A program made the translations under genes and the position numbers. 64,000 nt of DNA from JASLCR01 sp964407405 (lineage in GTDB: Bacteria; Patescibacteriota; Saccharimonadia; Saccharimonadales; Saccharimonadaceae), in assembly GCA_964407405.1 (NCBI GenBank), contig CAYOVH010000002.1:62001-126000 (forward strand). Reading direction: 5' to 3'. Position 1 is the first letter of the stretch. Every line of letters starts with the position of its first letter. Below are positions 33,866 through 42,943 of this stretch, piece after piece. The notes beneath the pieces were generated by a model. That model saw nothing but the letters and a program-made list of their open reading frames with translations, searched no databases and was not told the DNA's origin.

Positions 33866-34864
33866 ATGAACAGAGCTGGTGTAACGGTTGCGGTTATTGG
33901 CGGTGGAACGGGGAGTTTTACGCTCCTTCGTAGTTTAAAGAATTATTCACGAGACATTACAGCGCTCGTCAATATGGCCGATGATGGCGGCTCGACAGGT
34001 GTCTTGCGTGATGAGCTGGGTGTATTACCACCTGGTGATGTGCGCCAATGCCTCGTCGCCTTATCAGAATCAGAGCGTGTCCGTGAGCTTTTTAATTATC
34101 GTTTTGGAGAGGGTAGCTTGGCCGGACATGCGTTTGGAAATCTCTTTTTGAGCGCACTCGAAAAAATGACAGGGAGCTTTGCAGAGGCCGTAGAAACGGC
34201 AGGTGAAGTACTCAATATTAGTGGTAAGGTAGAGCCGGTAACACTCGATAAGGTGACTTTAATGATGAGGGACGCTAGCGGCAACGTGGTAGAGGGAGAA
34301 TTCCGGATTGGTGATACGGATTTTGGTAGTGATAAACGTCCAGCGATGTGGCTGGAGCCAGCGCCATCACTCAACCCACGTGCTCGTAGTGCGATCTTGG
34401 CAGCTGACGTAGTGGTTATCGCACCGGGAAATATGTACGGTAGCTTGGCTCCTGCGTTGATCGTGCCAGGCATGAGCGAGGTGCTCAATGAGACAAAAGC
34501 AAAAAAGATTTATGTCTGTAATCTTGTGACAAAACCGGGCCAAACCGATGGGTTTGACGTAACTGACTTTGCAGATGAAATCGAGCGGCTCGGTGGGTTT
34601 TCGCTTGACTACGTTTTCTATAACAATAAGCAGCCAGAAGGTGACCTTTTGGAAAAATATGCGAAAGAAGGTGAGCACAGCGTTGGGTTTGATGAGCAAA
34701 AACTTGCTGATAAGTCATACCGGGCAATTGGCGGTGACTTTGTTTCCAGCGAATTTACAGCTACAAACTCAGCAAAATCAGACCCAATTGCCGCATCGCG
34801 TACGTTGATTCGTCATGATTCAGACGCTATCGCGCGGGCATTAATGAAAGTTGGGTTTGAATGA
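33866..34864 (+). CDS. yvcK: YvcK/CofD-like gluconeogenesis and morphogenesis factor
   Basis: 332 residues with the nucleotide-binding start VIGGGTGSFTLLRSLK and MADDGGSTGVLRDELGVLPPGD, then APGNMYGSLAPALIVPG. In Bacillus the homologue binds UDP-GlcNAc and adjusts cell-wall precursor supply. Located between a sugar hydrolase and the division/wall cluster, which fits such a role. Usual partners rapZ and whiA are not adjacent. Confidence 0.92.
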   Translation: MNRAGVTVAVIGGGTGSFTLLRSLKNYSRDITALVNMADDGGSTGVLRDELGVLPPGDVRQCLVALSESERVRELFNYRFGEGSLAGHAFGNLFLSALEKMTGSFAEAVETAGEVLNISGKVEPVTLDKVTLMMRDASGNVVEGEFRIGDTDFGSDKRPAMWLEPAPSLNPRARSAILAADVVVIAPGNMYGSLAPALIVPGMSEVLNETKAKKIYVCNLVTKPGQTDGFDVTDFADEIERLGGFSLDYVFYNNKQPEGDLLEKYAKEGEHSVGFDEQKLADKSYRAIGGDFVSSEFTATNSAKSDPIAASRTLIRHDSDAIARALMKVGFE

Positions 34865-35526
34865 CGCAGCGCCTATACGTACTTGATTTTGATCGAACGT
34901 TGGGTGATACGAATGGATTTAGTAAAGCTCTTTTGGACGCGTATGATCAAGTACTTCCCGGTGCGGCTCGTGACTTGGAAAGACAGATGGAGCTCGCCGA
35001 GAGCACTGGTGTATCTTTTGTGACGCTTGATGCGGCGCGTGATTTATTAGGGAAGGCTGACTTTGCACGAGTGTTGAAGTTGTTCATGGAACAGGCTAGC
35101 GGTGATAGATTTTTGCTGCCAGGGGCGCGACGATTACTTGATTTTATAAAAAAGAACGACTACGACGCACGGATTGTTTCATATGGAGATACAGAGTGGC
35201 AAGAGCTGAAGCTCCGTGCATGCGGCTTGGCAAAAGAGTTGGACTATGAAATTATCACCAGCCCTCAGAAAACAGAGGTGGTCCTCGGATGGAAGCGGTC
35301 GGACGGCCTATTTCAGATACCCGGTACGATGGTTGCCTACGATGAGGTTATTATCGTTGACGATAAGGCACGGGCCTTTAGTCACTGGGGAAGTGGACTG
35401 GTAGGCTACTGGATACAGGATGGCTCAGAACTGCTACCGTCTCAGCAGGGTAATGTCCCAGAGGCAGTCGTTGTTGTAGACTCTCTCGATGAGATTGTGA
35501 AGAGAGAAGAGGTGAGGATACACTGA
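34861..35526 (+). CDS. HAD-superfamily phosphatase-like protein
   Basis: 221 residues. HAD motif I DFDRTLGDT (D9, D11), a helical cap (about 20-85), motif II serine (RIVSYGD) and a late acidic motif IIVDDKA. Substrate unknown. The start overlaps the yvcK stop (ATGA), so the two are coupled, and the pair ends at a strong terminator. Confidence 0.82.
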   Translation: MTQRLYVLDFDRTLGDTNGFSKALLDAYDQVLPGAARDLERQMELAESTGVSFVTLDAARDLLGKADFARVLKLFMEQASGDRFLLPGARRLLDFIKKNDYDARIVSYGDTEWQELKLRACGLAKELDYEIITSPQKTEVVLGWKRSDGLFQIPGTMVAYDEVIIVDDKARAFSHWGSGLVGYWIQDGSELLPSQQGNVPEAVVVVDSLDEIVKREEVRIH

Positions 35527-35559
35527 GGAAGTGGTGCAATGTAGAACTCTCCAGCTTAT

Positions 35560-35600
35560 AGAGACACTTTTCCCCAAATATGTGGAAAAGTGTCTCTTTT
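35560..35600 (+). terminator. strong intrinsic terminator before the dcw cluster
   Basis: 14-bp perfect stem (35560-35573 with 35584-35597), 10-base loop, then TTT. It insulates mraZ from the yvcK operon. Confidence 0.92.
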
Positions 35601-35619
35601 AGAGAAAAGTGTGAAAATG

Positions 35620-35652
35620 GGGGTTGCAGTGGGTAGAAGTGGAGTGTAGACT
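35620..35652 (+). promoter_or_regulatory. mraZ promoter with MraZ-type operator
   Basis: Promoter TTGCAG (35624-35629), 17 bases, TAGACT (35647-35652). Over it lie three repeats with a 10-base period: GGGGT (35620), TGGGT (35630), TGGAG (35640), each separated by five bases, matching the known TGGGN-N5 layout of MraZ boxes. Autorepression of the cluster by MraZ is the natural reading. Confidence 0.8.
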
Positions 35653-35726
35653 ATGGTCAGTGGGTTAGAAAAAATAAAAACCACAGTAAATTAAATCCAC
35701 CGCGCAAATCACCCAAGGGTACCCCA

Positions 35727-36083
35727 GTGAATATCGACTACTTCGTGCGAAAACTTGACGACAAAAATCGACTGACAATTCCAGTCGAACTTCGTGAAGA
35801 ATTCGAAAGCGGGGTAGTGATCACAAAAGGCTTCGGTGATTATCTGCATCTCTATCCAAAAAAGGTCTGGCAAGAAAAAATTGAGCCAGAGCTTGAGGGT
35901 AGTCTACTAGATGAGCACGTCGCTGATCTGAGTGTTCGATTTCGAACCGGCAAGACAGAGGCAGAGCTTGATCAGAAGCAGGGCCGCGTGACACTAAAAC
36001 AAGCACAGCTTGAATTTGCAAATATCGATCGAGAGATCGAAGCGATTCGGGTCGGTAGCTATTTTAGGATTGTTGCACATTAA
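35727..36083 (+). CDS. mraZ: transcriptional regulator MraZ
   Basis: 118 residues, AbrB-like swapped-hairpin fold. First motif KLDDKNRLTIPVELREEF, with the second, more divergent repeat in the C-terminal half (GRVTLKQAQLEFANIDREIE). Represses its own cluster through the repeats at 35620-35644. GTG start; about 75 bases of leader. Somewhat shorter than the 140-150 residues usual elsewhere. Confidence 0.92.
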   Translation: MNIDYFVRKLDDKNRLTIPVELREEFESGVVITKGFGDYLHLYPKKVWQEKIEPELEGSLLDEHVADLSVRFRTGKTEAELDQKQGRVTLKQAQLEFANIDREIEAIRVGSYFRIVAH

Positions 36084-36350
36084 CAAATCGGAAAACCTCG
36101 AGACCACCTATCCCGAGCACTACATGTGGGAGCCTAGAACACGAAAAACAACTAGGTGTACCTTCCTCAAAACACACCTCCCAAAAAACTCCACCTCACA
36201 CATAAGTCTCTCAACTTTCCTCTGTCTATCAGCTGCACCGCAACTGTCAGGAAGAAAGTAACTTACGTACAAAAACAAACACAGATAAAACAAACACACG
36301 TAGTGCCGGGTTAGGTGATCTCGAAGACTGTAGTACAATAACTACAGTTT
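36084..36350 (+). other. mraZ-rsmH gap with a second promoter
   Basis: 267 bases without a credible gene. On the minus strand TGGAG-N5-TGGGA (36193-36179) repeats the MraZ-box spacing. CTGTAGT (36328-36334) and ACTACAG (36341-36347) form an inverted repeat over the -10 TACAAT (36334-36339), 11 bases before the rsmH ATG. Confidence 0.5.
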
Positions 36351-37244
36351 ATGAGTATTAAAGAACATCCACCACGAGTTCATATACCGGTTTTGCTAGA
36401 AAAAACACTGGAGCTGCTTGATCCGAAAGAGGGCGAGAATTATCTCGATCTGACGGCCGGATACGGTGGGCATGCTGGTGCTATTCTGGAAAAGACTGGC
36501 AATTATAGCGACTCTGTTCTTTGTGACCGAGACCCAAATACGTCTCGGTATTTAGAAAATCTGACAAAAAAAGGTACTCGTTTGCTTCAAACCAACTTTG
36601 GTGATGCTGCTCGGCAGCTCGTCCAAGAAGGGAAGCAATTCGATGTTATTTTGGCAGATTTGGGGGTGTCGTCACCACAACTTGACGGACGGGAGCGAGG
36701 ATTTTCATTTCAAGGGAGCGGACCACTCGATATGCGAATGGACCCACGCCAGACACTGACCGCAAAGACGATCGTCAATCAGTACTCACAAGAAGAGCTG
36801 ACGGACATCATCGTACGGTACGGCGAGGAGTTACGATCGACTGCGCGGCGAATTGCTCAGGCGATTGTCGATGCACGACCTCTTGAAACAACAGAAGATC
36901 TTGCACGTCTCATTCAAGCTATCCATCGTGGACCACGGAAAAAAATCCACCCGGCCACGCGTACCTTTCAGGCACTTCGTATTGAGGTAAATGACGAACT
37001 AGGGCAAATCGAAACGATGCTGCCGCTACTTCCGCGGCTATTAAGGGGCGGGGGCAGAGCAGGCATTATCAGCTTTCATAGCCTAGAAGATCGGTTGGTC
37101 AAGCGCTATTTTGTCGAACAGACGGCAAATGGACTTGAAGCCGAGCTCGATATCGTTACAAAAAAACCAATTAGCGGTGCCGTTGACGACGTTCACAATC
37201 CGCGCGCTCGGAGCGCCAAGCTTCGTGTCGCTGTGAAAAAATAA
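36351..37244 (+). CDS. rsmH: 16S rRNA (cytosine-1402-N4)-methyltransferase
   Basis: 297 residues. Motif I YLDLTAGYGGHAGAIL, LADLGVSSPQLD and RGFSFQGSGPLDMRMD are diagnostic, with the C-terminal SFHSLEDRLVKRYF. Methylates N4 of C1402 in the decoding centre. Second gene of the dcw cluster, as in most bacteria. Confidence 0.97.
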   Translation: MSIKEHPPRVHIPVLLEKTLELLDPKEGENYLDLTAGYGGHAGAILEKTGNYSDSVLCDRDPNTSRYLENLTKKGTRLLQTNFGDAARQLVQEGKQFDVILADLGVSSPQLDGRERGFSFQGSGPLDMRMDPRQTLTAKTIVNQYSQEELTDIIVRYGEELRSTARRIAQAIVDARPLETTEDLARLIQAIHRGPRKKIHPATRTFQALRIEVNDELGQIETMLPLLPRLLRGGGRAGIISFHSLEDRLVKRYFVEQTANGLEAELDIVTKKPISGAVDDVHNPRARSAKLRVAVKK

Positions 37245-37266
37245 AAATAAGAAAGGGGAATGAGGT

Positions 37267-37332
37267 ATGCCAATCCACATTCCAGTACAGAGCCAGGACA
37301 CGGCGACAAAAGTCGTTGTTCGTCTCAAGTAA
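37267..37332 (+). CDS. 21-residue micro-ORF between rsmH and ftsL
   Basis: ATG at 37267 behind GAAAGGGG, encoding MPIHIPVQSQDTATK followed by six more residues and a TAA stop. A GC-rich hairpin (37340-37368) follows directly. It could be a small conserved peptide or a leader that links translation to read-through into ftsL. Not recognised. Confidence 0.4.
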   Translation: MPIHIPVQSQDTATKVVVRLK

Positions 37333-37339
37333 TCCCTTT

Positions 37340-37368
37340 CCCCGGGAGCCATTAATCGGTTCCCGGGG
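37340..37368 (+). terminator. hairpin after the micro-ORF, possible attenuator
   Basis: CCCCGGGAGCC pairs with GGTTCCCGGGG (one G-T wobble) around seven bases, followed by a weak TTCC tail. It lies inside the dcw operon, so it is more likely an attenuator than a full stop. Confidence 0.6.
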
Positions 37369-37412
37369 TTCCAGGATACATAGTAAAAACAAACATAAAA
37401 ACCACCACAAAC

Positions 37413-37760
37413 ATGACCTATCAACGAACCACCACGTTTAATCGACGTTCTCAAAACTGGAATCGCAATCAAAACCGCGCGCGTTTTACCTCTGCGGTCA
37501 AACTTGGCCCTGTGACTCATACTGTGCTTGTAGCACTAATGATTACGGTGCTCGGCTTGATATACTTGACGCAGGCAACAAAAGCTACTGGTTTTGACTA
37601 CAAAGCTCAGGCGATTGACGACAAGATCGCTAGCCTCGAGAGCACCAAAACTGATCTTGAAGTTGAAAACGCGAGACTGACAGCGCTAAAGGCAGTCAAG
37701 AATAGCGATGTTGCCAAAGCAATGACTGAGCCATCAAGTACCAAGTATGTAAGCGAATAA
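37413..37760 (+). CDS. ftsL: FtsL-like divisome protein
   Basis: 115 residues. Basic, Asn/Arg-rich cytoplasmic tail (1-30), one membrane helix (about 36-54) and a coiled coil (70-100) with leucine spacing, the FtsL/DivIC layout. Identified mainly from position between rsmH and ftsI, since FtsL sequences vary widely. It would link FtsQ to the FtsI-FtsW synthase. Confidence 0.8.
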   Translation: MTYQRTTTFNRRSQNWNRNQNRARFTSAVKLGPVTHTVLVALMITVLGLIYLTQATKATGFDYKAQAIDDKIASLESTKTDLEVENARLTALKAVKNSDVAKAMTEPSSTKYVSE

Positions 37761-37764
37761 ATTT

Positions 37765-39510
37765 ATGCCAAATATTTCGACACCACATAAGCGAATCCGT
37801 TTCTTGACGGGTCTTTGCTTTATTGTGATGGCGGTATTTGTTGTCCGGTTGTTTTACCTTCAGGTGATACGCCACGATTTTTATGCGCAGGCCGCCGAGC
37901 AGGATCAAGTAAAAAGCCTTGTCATACCTGCGGATCGCGGTGAGATTTATGCAATGGATGGAGAGACGCCAACGTATCTAGCGCTCAACCAAGTTGTTTA
38001 TACGGCATTCGTCAACCCGCAACAGGTGACCAAGCCCGACGAGATCGTCTCGTCATTAAAACAAATTGCTGGTGGTAATGTAGTGCCGAATCTGACCGAA
38101 CAAGTCAATGCAAAGAAGTACCAGTATCGTATTGTGGCACGAAATATCTCGCGGCAGCAGGCAGAGCTGCTCAAGCAAAAAGATTTGGCAGGTCTGGGGT
38201 TTCAGGAGACATCTAAGCGTGTCTACCCGGAAGGGGAGTTGGCGTCGCAGGTACTCGGGTTTGTAAATGCCAACGGACAGGGGCAGTATGGAGTGGAACA
38301 GGCGCTCAATGATACGCTGAGCGGCAAAGACGGACTTTTGCGGGCAACGACCGACGTTAGTGGAATTCCTTTGACGATCGGTAGCCACAATACGCAAATT
38401 CCGGCACAGGATGGCAAGAATATTGTACTATCGATCGATCGCAGCGTGCAGGCATATACGGAGCGGGCATTATATGATCAGGTCAAAAAAATTGGTGCCA
38501 AAACCGCCAGTGCGATAGTAATGGACCCCCAGACTGGTAAAGTGCTGGCGATGGCAAATTACCCTACGTATAATCCCGAGAACTTCAACAAAGTGACAAA
38601 TGCAGTCGCTTTTGACAATCAAGTGATCACGCAACCCTATGAGCCAGGTTCAGTTATGAAAACATTTACTGTAGCTACCGGTATTGACAAAGGTGCAATC
38701 ACGGCAGGTTCGACATTTAACAACACGGATTATATCAAGGTTGATGATGCTGTGATCGGCAACGCAGAAAAAGGTGTGACCGGAACTATCACCATGCAAA
38801 CAGCACTCAAGTACTCGCTCAATACCGGTATGGTGACAATAGCGCAACGTCTTGGCAATGGTAGTAATATCACGCTTGGCGCGCGCAAAACTATGTATAA
38901 CTATCTGCATGATAGGTTTGGGTTGGGCAAAAGCACGGGTATTCAGCTAGCAGGTGAGCAGACTGGTGAGGTGATATCGCCAGACACTGTGCAGGGCAAC
39001 GCAGTTCGGTATTCAAACATGTCATTTGGACAGGGCATGGATATCACGATGTTACAGGTCGCAGCTGGCTTCTCCTCAATTATCAATGGGGGCCAATACT
39101 ATCAGCCAACGGTCTTGGAAGGAGTTGTTGACGAAAATGGGGATTTTCATAGAGATGCTGCACCCCAGCCGCTTAGGCGAACGATTTCGGAAAGTGCATC
39201 AGCCCAGGCGAGGAAGATGATACATGTGGCGCGGGCGGATTTTTTCCCCGGTATCGACAAGAAAGGATATTATATCGGTGGTAAGACCGGAACGTCGCAG
39301 ACAATTGATCCGCGCACCGGAAAGTATGTAGACTCCACAACGGTCGCTAGCTACCTCGGTTTTGGTGGCGATACAAAGCCGCGATATGTCATAATGGTAC
39401 GAGTGGCGGCGCCTGGAAAAAATTTCCAAGGGAATATCCATGCCATGCCGGTTTTCACAAAGGTTTCAAACTGGCTTATCCACTATATGCAGCTAAGGCC
39501 GAGTAATTAA
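37765..39510 (+). CDS. ftsI: peptidoglycan transpeptidase FtsI (PBP2B/PBP3)
   Basis: 581 residues. Membrane anchor (about 12-33), PBP dimerisation domain, then the transpeptidase with S296-x-x-K299 (EPGSVMKT), S351-x-N353 (YSLNTG) and K507-T-G (GGKTGTSQ). Cross-links septal peptidoglycan with FtsW. No C-terminal PASTA domains are seen. Confidence 0.96.
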   Translation: MPNISTPHKRIRFLTGLCFIVMAVFVVRLFYLQVIRHDFYAQAAEQDQVKSLVIPADRGEIYAMDGETPTYLALNQVVYTAFVNPQQVTKPDEIVSSLKQIAGGNVVPNLTEQVNAKKYQYRIVARNISRQQAELLKQKDLAGLGFQETSKRVYPEGELASQVLGFVNANGQGQYGVEQALNDTLSGKDGLLRATTDVSGIPLTIGSHNTQIPAQDGKNIVLSIDRSVQAYTERALYDQVKKIGAKTASAIVMDPQTGKVLAMANYPTYNPENFNKVTNAVAFDNQVITQPYEPGSVMKTFTVATGIDKGAITAGSTFNNTDYIKVDDAVIGNAEKGVTGTITMQTALKYSLNTGMVTIAQRLGNGSNITLGARKTMYNYLHDRFGLGKSTGIQLAGEQTGEVISPDTVQGNAVRYSNMSFGQGMDITMLQVAAGFSSIINGGQYYQPTVLEGVVDENGDFHRDAAPQPLRRTISESASAQARKMIHVARADFFPGIDKKGYYIGGKTGTSQTIDPRTGKYVDSTTVASYLGFGGDTKPRYVIMVRVAAPGKNFQGNIHAMPVFTKVSNWLIHYMQLRPSN

Positions 39511-39511
39511 T

Positions 39512-40555
39512 ATGATGAACACAGATATTACCAGACAAGGACTAGTCGATTCGATGAGCCACGTTGTGTTGCTCAGCGTTGCGGCATTTGTACTCGCCAT
39601 GCTTTTGACTCCAATCTATACATTTTTGGCCTATCGCTATAAATTTTGGAAGAAGCAACGACAGGTCAGTACAACTGGCGAAGAATTGGAAGTCTTTACA
39701 AAGCTTCATGCGCATAAATTCAAGCGCTCGATTCCAACGATGGCTGGCGCAATCGGTGTACTTGCGATTGTTGCGGTGACATTTGCCTGCAATCTTGATC
39801 GCGGACAGACATATTTACCGTTGGCAGCGTTGATCGGCGGCGCAGCTGTGGGATTGATTGATGATATCATAAACCTTCGTGGAAATGGACTTGGTGTCGC
39901 TGGACTACGCTCTAGTATCAAGTTTCTCCTCATTGTCACGATCGGCGCGGTGCTTGGCTATTATTTCTATGCCAAGCTTGGCTTTACTAGTGTTCATGTG
40001 CCATTTGGAGGAGATATTGATTTAGGAATATGGATTGTTCCATTGTTCGCATTTATTGTCACGGCGACAGGTAATGCTGTAAATATCAGTGATGGACTTG
40101 ATGGCTTGGCCGGAGGTCTGCTGATTACCAGTTATGGAGCGTTTGGCCTTATTGCGCTTTTGCAGGGTAATGGACTGTTGGCTGGCTTTTGCTTTACAGT
40201 TATCGGCGCACTACTCAGCTATCTATGGTTCAACATTCATCCAGCACGATTTTTCATGGGAGATGTCGGAAGCTTTGCCTATGGCGTGAGCTTAGGAGTG
40301 GTTGCAATGATGACAAATTCATTATTGTTGCTTCCTATCATTGGATTCCTTTTCGTCATTGAGGCAGGCTCAAGTCTTCTTCAGATTACCTGGAAGAAAC
40401 TATTTCACAAAAAGATATTTATCGCAGCGCCGATCCATCATCATCTCGAAGCAAGCGGATGGCCAGAGCCGAAAGTCACGATGCGTTTTTGGGTGATCGC
40501 GTGTGTCACGGCATTCTTTGGCGTGTTGATCGCAATGGCCGGAGGGCATATCTAG
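39512..40555 (+). CDS. mraY: phospho-MurNAc-pentapeptide translocase MraY
   Basis: 347 residues with about ten membrane helices. Catalytic signatures LIDDIINL, GNAVNISDGLDGLAGG, FFMGDVGSFAYG and the HHH motif APIHHHLEASGW are all present. Makes lipid I from UDP-MurNAc-pentapeptide and undecaprenyl phosphate, so the cell builds its own peptidoglycan. Stop overlaps the ftsW GTG. Confidence 0.97.
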   Translation: MMNTDITRQGLVDSMSHVVLLSVAAFVLAMLLTPIYTFLAYRYKFWKKQRQVSTTGEELEVFTKLHAHKFKRSIPTMAGAIGVLAIVAVTFACNLDRGQTYLPLAALIGGAAVGLIDDIINLRGNGLGVAGLRSSIKFLLIVTIGAVLGYYFYAKLGFTSVHVPFGGDIDLGIWIVPLFAFIVTATGNAVNISDGLDGLAGGLLITSYGAFGLIALLQGNGLLAGFCFTVIGALLSYLWFNIHPARFFMGDVGSFAYGVSLGVVAMMTNSLLLLPIIGFLFVIEAGSSLLQITWKKLFHKKIFIAAPIHHHLEASGWPEPKVTMRFWVIACVTAFFGVLIAMAGGHI

Positions 40556-41847
40556 TGGGACGGCGTATGCGCAAGACAAATGAGACAATCATGATGCGTA
40601 AGCATCGCCCCGATTATCAGATCGTAGTGTATATGTTTCTTCTCATGCTGCTTGGACTTGTGACGATGTATGCTATTGGCCCGCAACGTGCCCATATTCT
40701 CAATCTCGGTGGAGGAGCAAATATTAGCGACTCATACTTTTTCATAAAACAGGCAATCGCACTTGGTCTTTCGCTTGTAGGCTTTATCATCATGGCAAAC
40801 CTTCCGTACCAATGGCTGCAGCGAAATGCACTACGGTTGCTCCTAGTGGGTCTAGCGGCCTGTCTTGTGCTTTGGGTGGCGCACCTGCTCCATATGCCGT
40901 TTGCACCGTCGGTTAATGGCGCTGTGCGGTGGTTTAATCTTGGCCCGCTTGGCAGCGTGCAGCCAGCTGAGTTTTTGAAATTCTCAGTAGTTATATTCGT
41001 TGCCGGGCTATTAGCCGCACGCTACCGCCAAGGTGCGATTAATGATCGTGATGCAACATTGATACCAGCTGGAGCGCTACTTGCGCTGTTGATGGTCTTT
41101 GTCGTTATTTTGCAAAAAAATATGAGTACCGGTGTCATCATTGCATTGATCATCATGGCGATGCTATTTGCGGCCGGACTTAGTCGAAAGATCATTACTG
41201 GTATTATTGCGGCTGGTGTTGTCGTGGGGATTGGGTTGATTTTAATTGCGCCTCATCGTATGGCTCGCGTGGCAACGTTTCTCCAGGGAGACACGATGAG
41301 CACGATCGCGCAGGGAGATGATCAGGATCTCCAGGCCCGTCAGGCTCGTATCGCCATTGGTAGCGGTGGGGTTAATGGGGTTGGCATCGGCAATAGTATT
41401 CAGGCCACGGGCTATTTGCCTGAGTCGACCAATGACTCAATTTTTGCCATTATGGGTGAGACGTTCGGATTTGTTGGACTTGTAGCGATCTTGGCGATCT
41501 TTGCAGGATTGTTGCAGCGGCTATTGCGCGTGGCTGATCATTTGCCGCAGATGTGGATGAAGTTGGTGACGGTCGGTATTTTTGCATGGCTTGTGGCTCA
41601 TATTTTCATCAATGTAGCATCTATGACAGGATTGATTCCATTAACAGGAGTAACGCTTCCATTGGTTAGCTTTGGTGGTACAAGTATGGTATTTATCGCT
41701 GGGGCTTTGGGGCTAGTATTTCAGTTGTCAAAATATACCGTAAATACAGTAACCGTAGAAGGAGAACAGTATGAGAATACTGGCAGTCGGCGGGGGATCG
41801 GGCGGACACGTTACGCCGGTGGCCGCAGTACTATCGGAACTCGTTAA
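40555..41847 (+). CDS. ftsW: SEDS peptidoglycan polymerase FtsW
   Basis: 430 residues from the GTG in the TAGTG overlap with mraY; ATG at 40567 is the alternative. About ten membrane helices, HRPDYQIVVYMFLLMLLGLV at the start, the SEDS block PSVNGAVRWFNLGPLGSVQPAEFLK and the late ESTNDSIFAIMGETFGF. Polymerises septal glycan strands from lipid II with FtsI. The last 77 bases overlap murG. Confidence 0.94.
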   Translation: MGRRMRKTNETIMMRKHRPDYQIVVYMFLLMLLGLVTMYAIGPQRAHILNLGGGANISDSYFFIKQAIALGLSLVGFIIMANLPYQWLQRNALRLLLVGLAACLVLWVAHLLHMPFAPSVNGAVRWFNLGPLGSVQPAEFLKFSVVIFVAGLLAARYRQGAINDRDATLIPAGALLALLMVFVVILQKNMSTGVIIALIIMAMLFAAGLSRKIITGIIAAGVVVGIGLILIAPHRMARVATFLQGDTMSTIAQGDDQDLQARQARIAIGSGGVNGVGIGNSIQATGYLPESTNDSIFAIMGETFGFVGLVAILAIFAGLLQRLLRVADHLPQMWMKLVTVGIFAWLVAHIFINVASMTGLIPLTGVTLPLVSFGGTSMVFIAGALGLVFQLSKYTVNTVTVEGEQYENTGSRRGIGRTRYAGGRSTIGTR

Positions 41848-42943
41848 GCAGACGGATGAAAAGCTTGAGGTTCGCATGTGGTGCGACCGCAAGTTTTCCC
41901 GACAGGCTCGCGAGACGATGCTGCGGGTTGAAGGCACCCGTGTTAGGGTCGATGTGATTGCTTCTGGCAAACTACGCCGCTATCATACGTTACCACTATG
42001 GCAGCAAATGTTACGCTTTCGGACGATCGTTCTGCCAAATATTCGCGACAGCTTCTTTATTGCGTACGGCGTTGTGCAGTCATTTATAAAACTGATCCTA
42101 TGGCGTCCTGATGTGATCTTTTGCAAGGGTGGGTATGTATGCTTGCCGGTTGGTGTTGCTGCTCATTGGCTCAAAATACCACTGGTACTTCACGATTCAG
42201 ATGCTCATCCGGGACTAACAAATCGTGTATTATCACGATGGGCAAAACATATTGGCACTGGAGCTCCGCTTGAGCACTATAACTATCCGGCATCAAAGGC
42301 ACGATATGTCGGTATACCGGTGGATGCTCGGTTTCATGTCTATAGCGACAACGAGCGTGCTCAATTTAAAAAGCAGCTAGGCTTTGATGAGGTCCGACCA
42401 CTGATTGTTGTGACGGGCGGGGGTTTAGGTGCTGCTTCAATCAACCAAGCGATAATGAGTATTCTTGATGAACTGCTGGTGAATTGCAACGTGCTCCTTA
42501 TTTCTGGCACAAGACAGTTGGGTAGCCTTCAGAAGCAGGCCAAGCAGTATGATGCGTCACATTTCCAATTGCATGGGTTTATCAGTGATCGGATGGTTGA
42601 GACGCTGACTGCGGCCGACCTGGTGGTAGCCCGGGCTGGGGCGACGACGCTGCTTGAACTGGCTGCTCTTGCCAAGCCCACAGTGATTGTACCAAACCCG
42701 TACCTTACGGGTGGTCATCAACTCAAAAATGCAGCCGTATATACCGAGAAAAAAGCTAGTATCATTGTTGATGAAGAGCGGCTTTTGTCTCATCCGCATG
42801 AGCTGCTCGATACACTAAATGCACTGATACTACATCCCAAAGAGCTTGCGCGTATGGGTCAGGCAATTCACCAATTCGCCAAGCCGCAAGCCGCAAGCGA
42901 TATGGCAGAGATGATCATTCTGACCGGTAAGGACAAGTTATGA
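41771..42943 (+). CDS. murG: UDP-GlcNAc:lipid I transferase MurG
   Basis: 390 residues, GT-B fold. N-terminal glycine loop AVGGGSGGHVTPVAA, VVTGGGLGAASINQA at the start of the second domain and VARAGATTLLELAAL in the donor site. Converts lipid I to lipid II on the inner membrane face. Starts 77 bases inside ftsW behind GAAGGAGAA, an unusually long overlap. Confidence 0.95.
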   Translation: MRILAVGGGSGGHVTPVAAVLSELVKQTDEKLEVRMWCDRKFSRQARETMLRVEGTRVRVDVIASGKLRRYHTLPLWQQMLRFRTIVLPNIRDSFFIAYGVVQSFIKLILWRPDVIFCKGGYVCLPVGVAAHWLKIPLVLHDSDAHPGLTNRVLSRWAKHIGTGAPLEHYNYPASKARYVGIPVDARFHVYSDNERAQFKKQLGFDEVRPLIVVTGGGLGAASINQAIMSILDELLVNCNVLLISGTRQLGSLQKQAKQYDASHFQLHGFISDRMVETLTAADLVVARAGATTLLELAALAKPTVIVPNPYLTGGHQLKNAAVYTEKKASIIVDEERLLSHPHELLDTLNALILHPKELARMGQAIHQFAKPQAASDMAEMIILTGKDKL

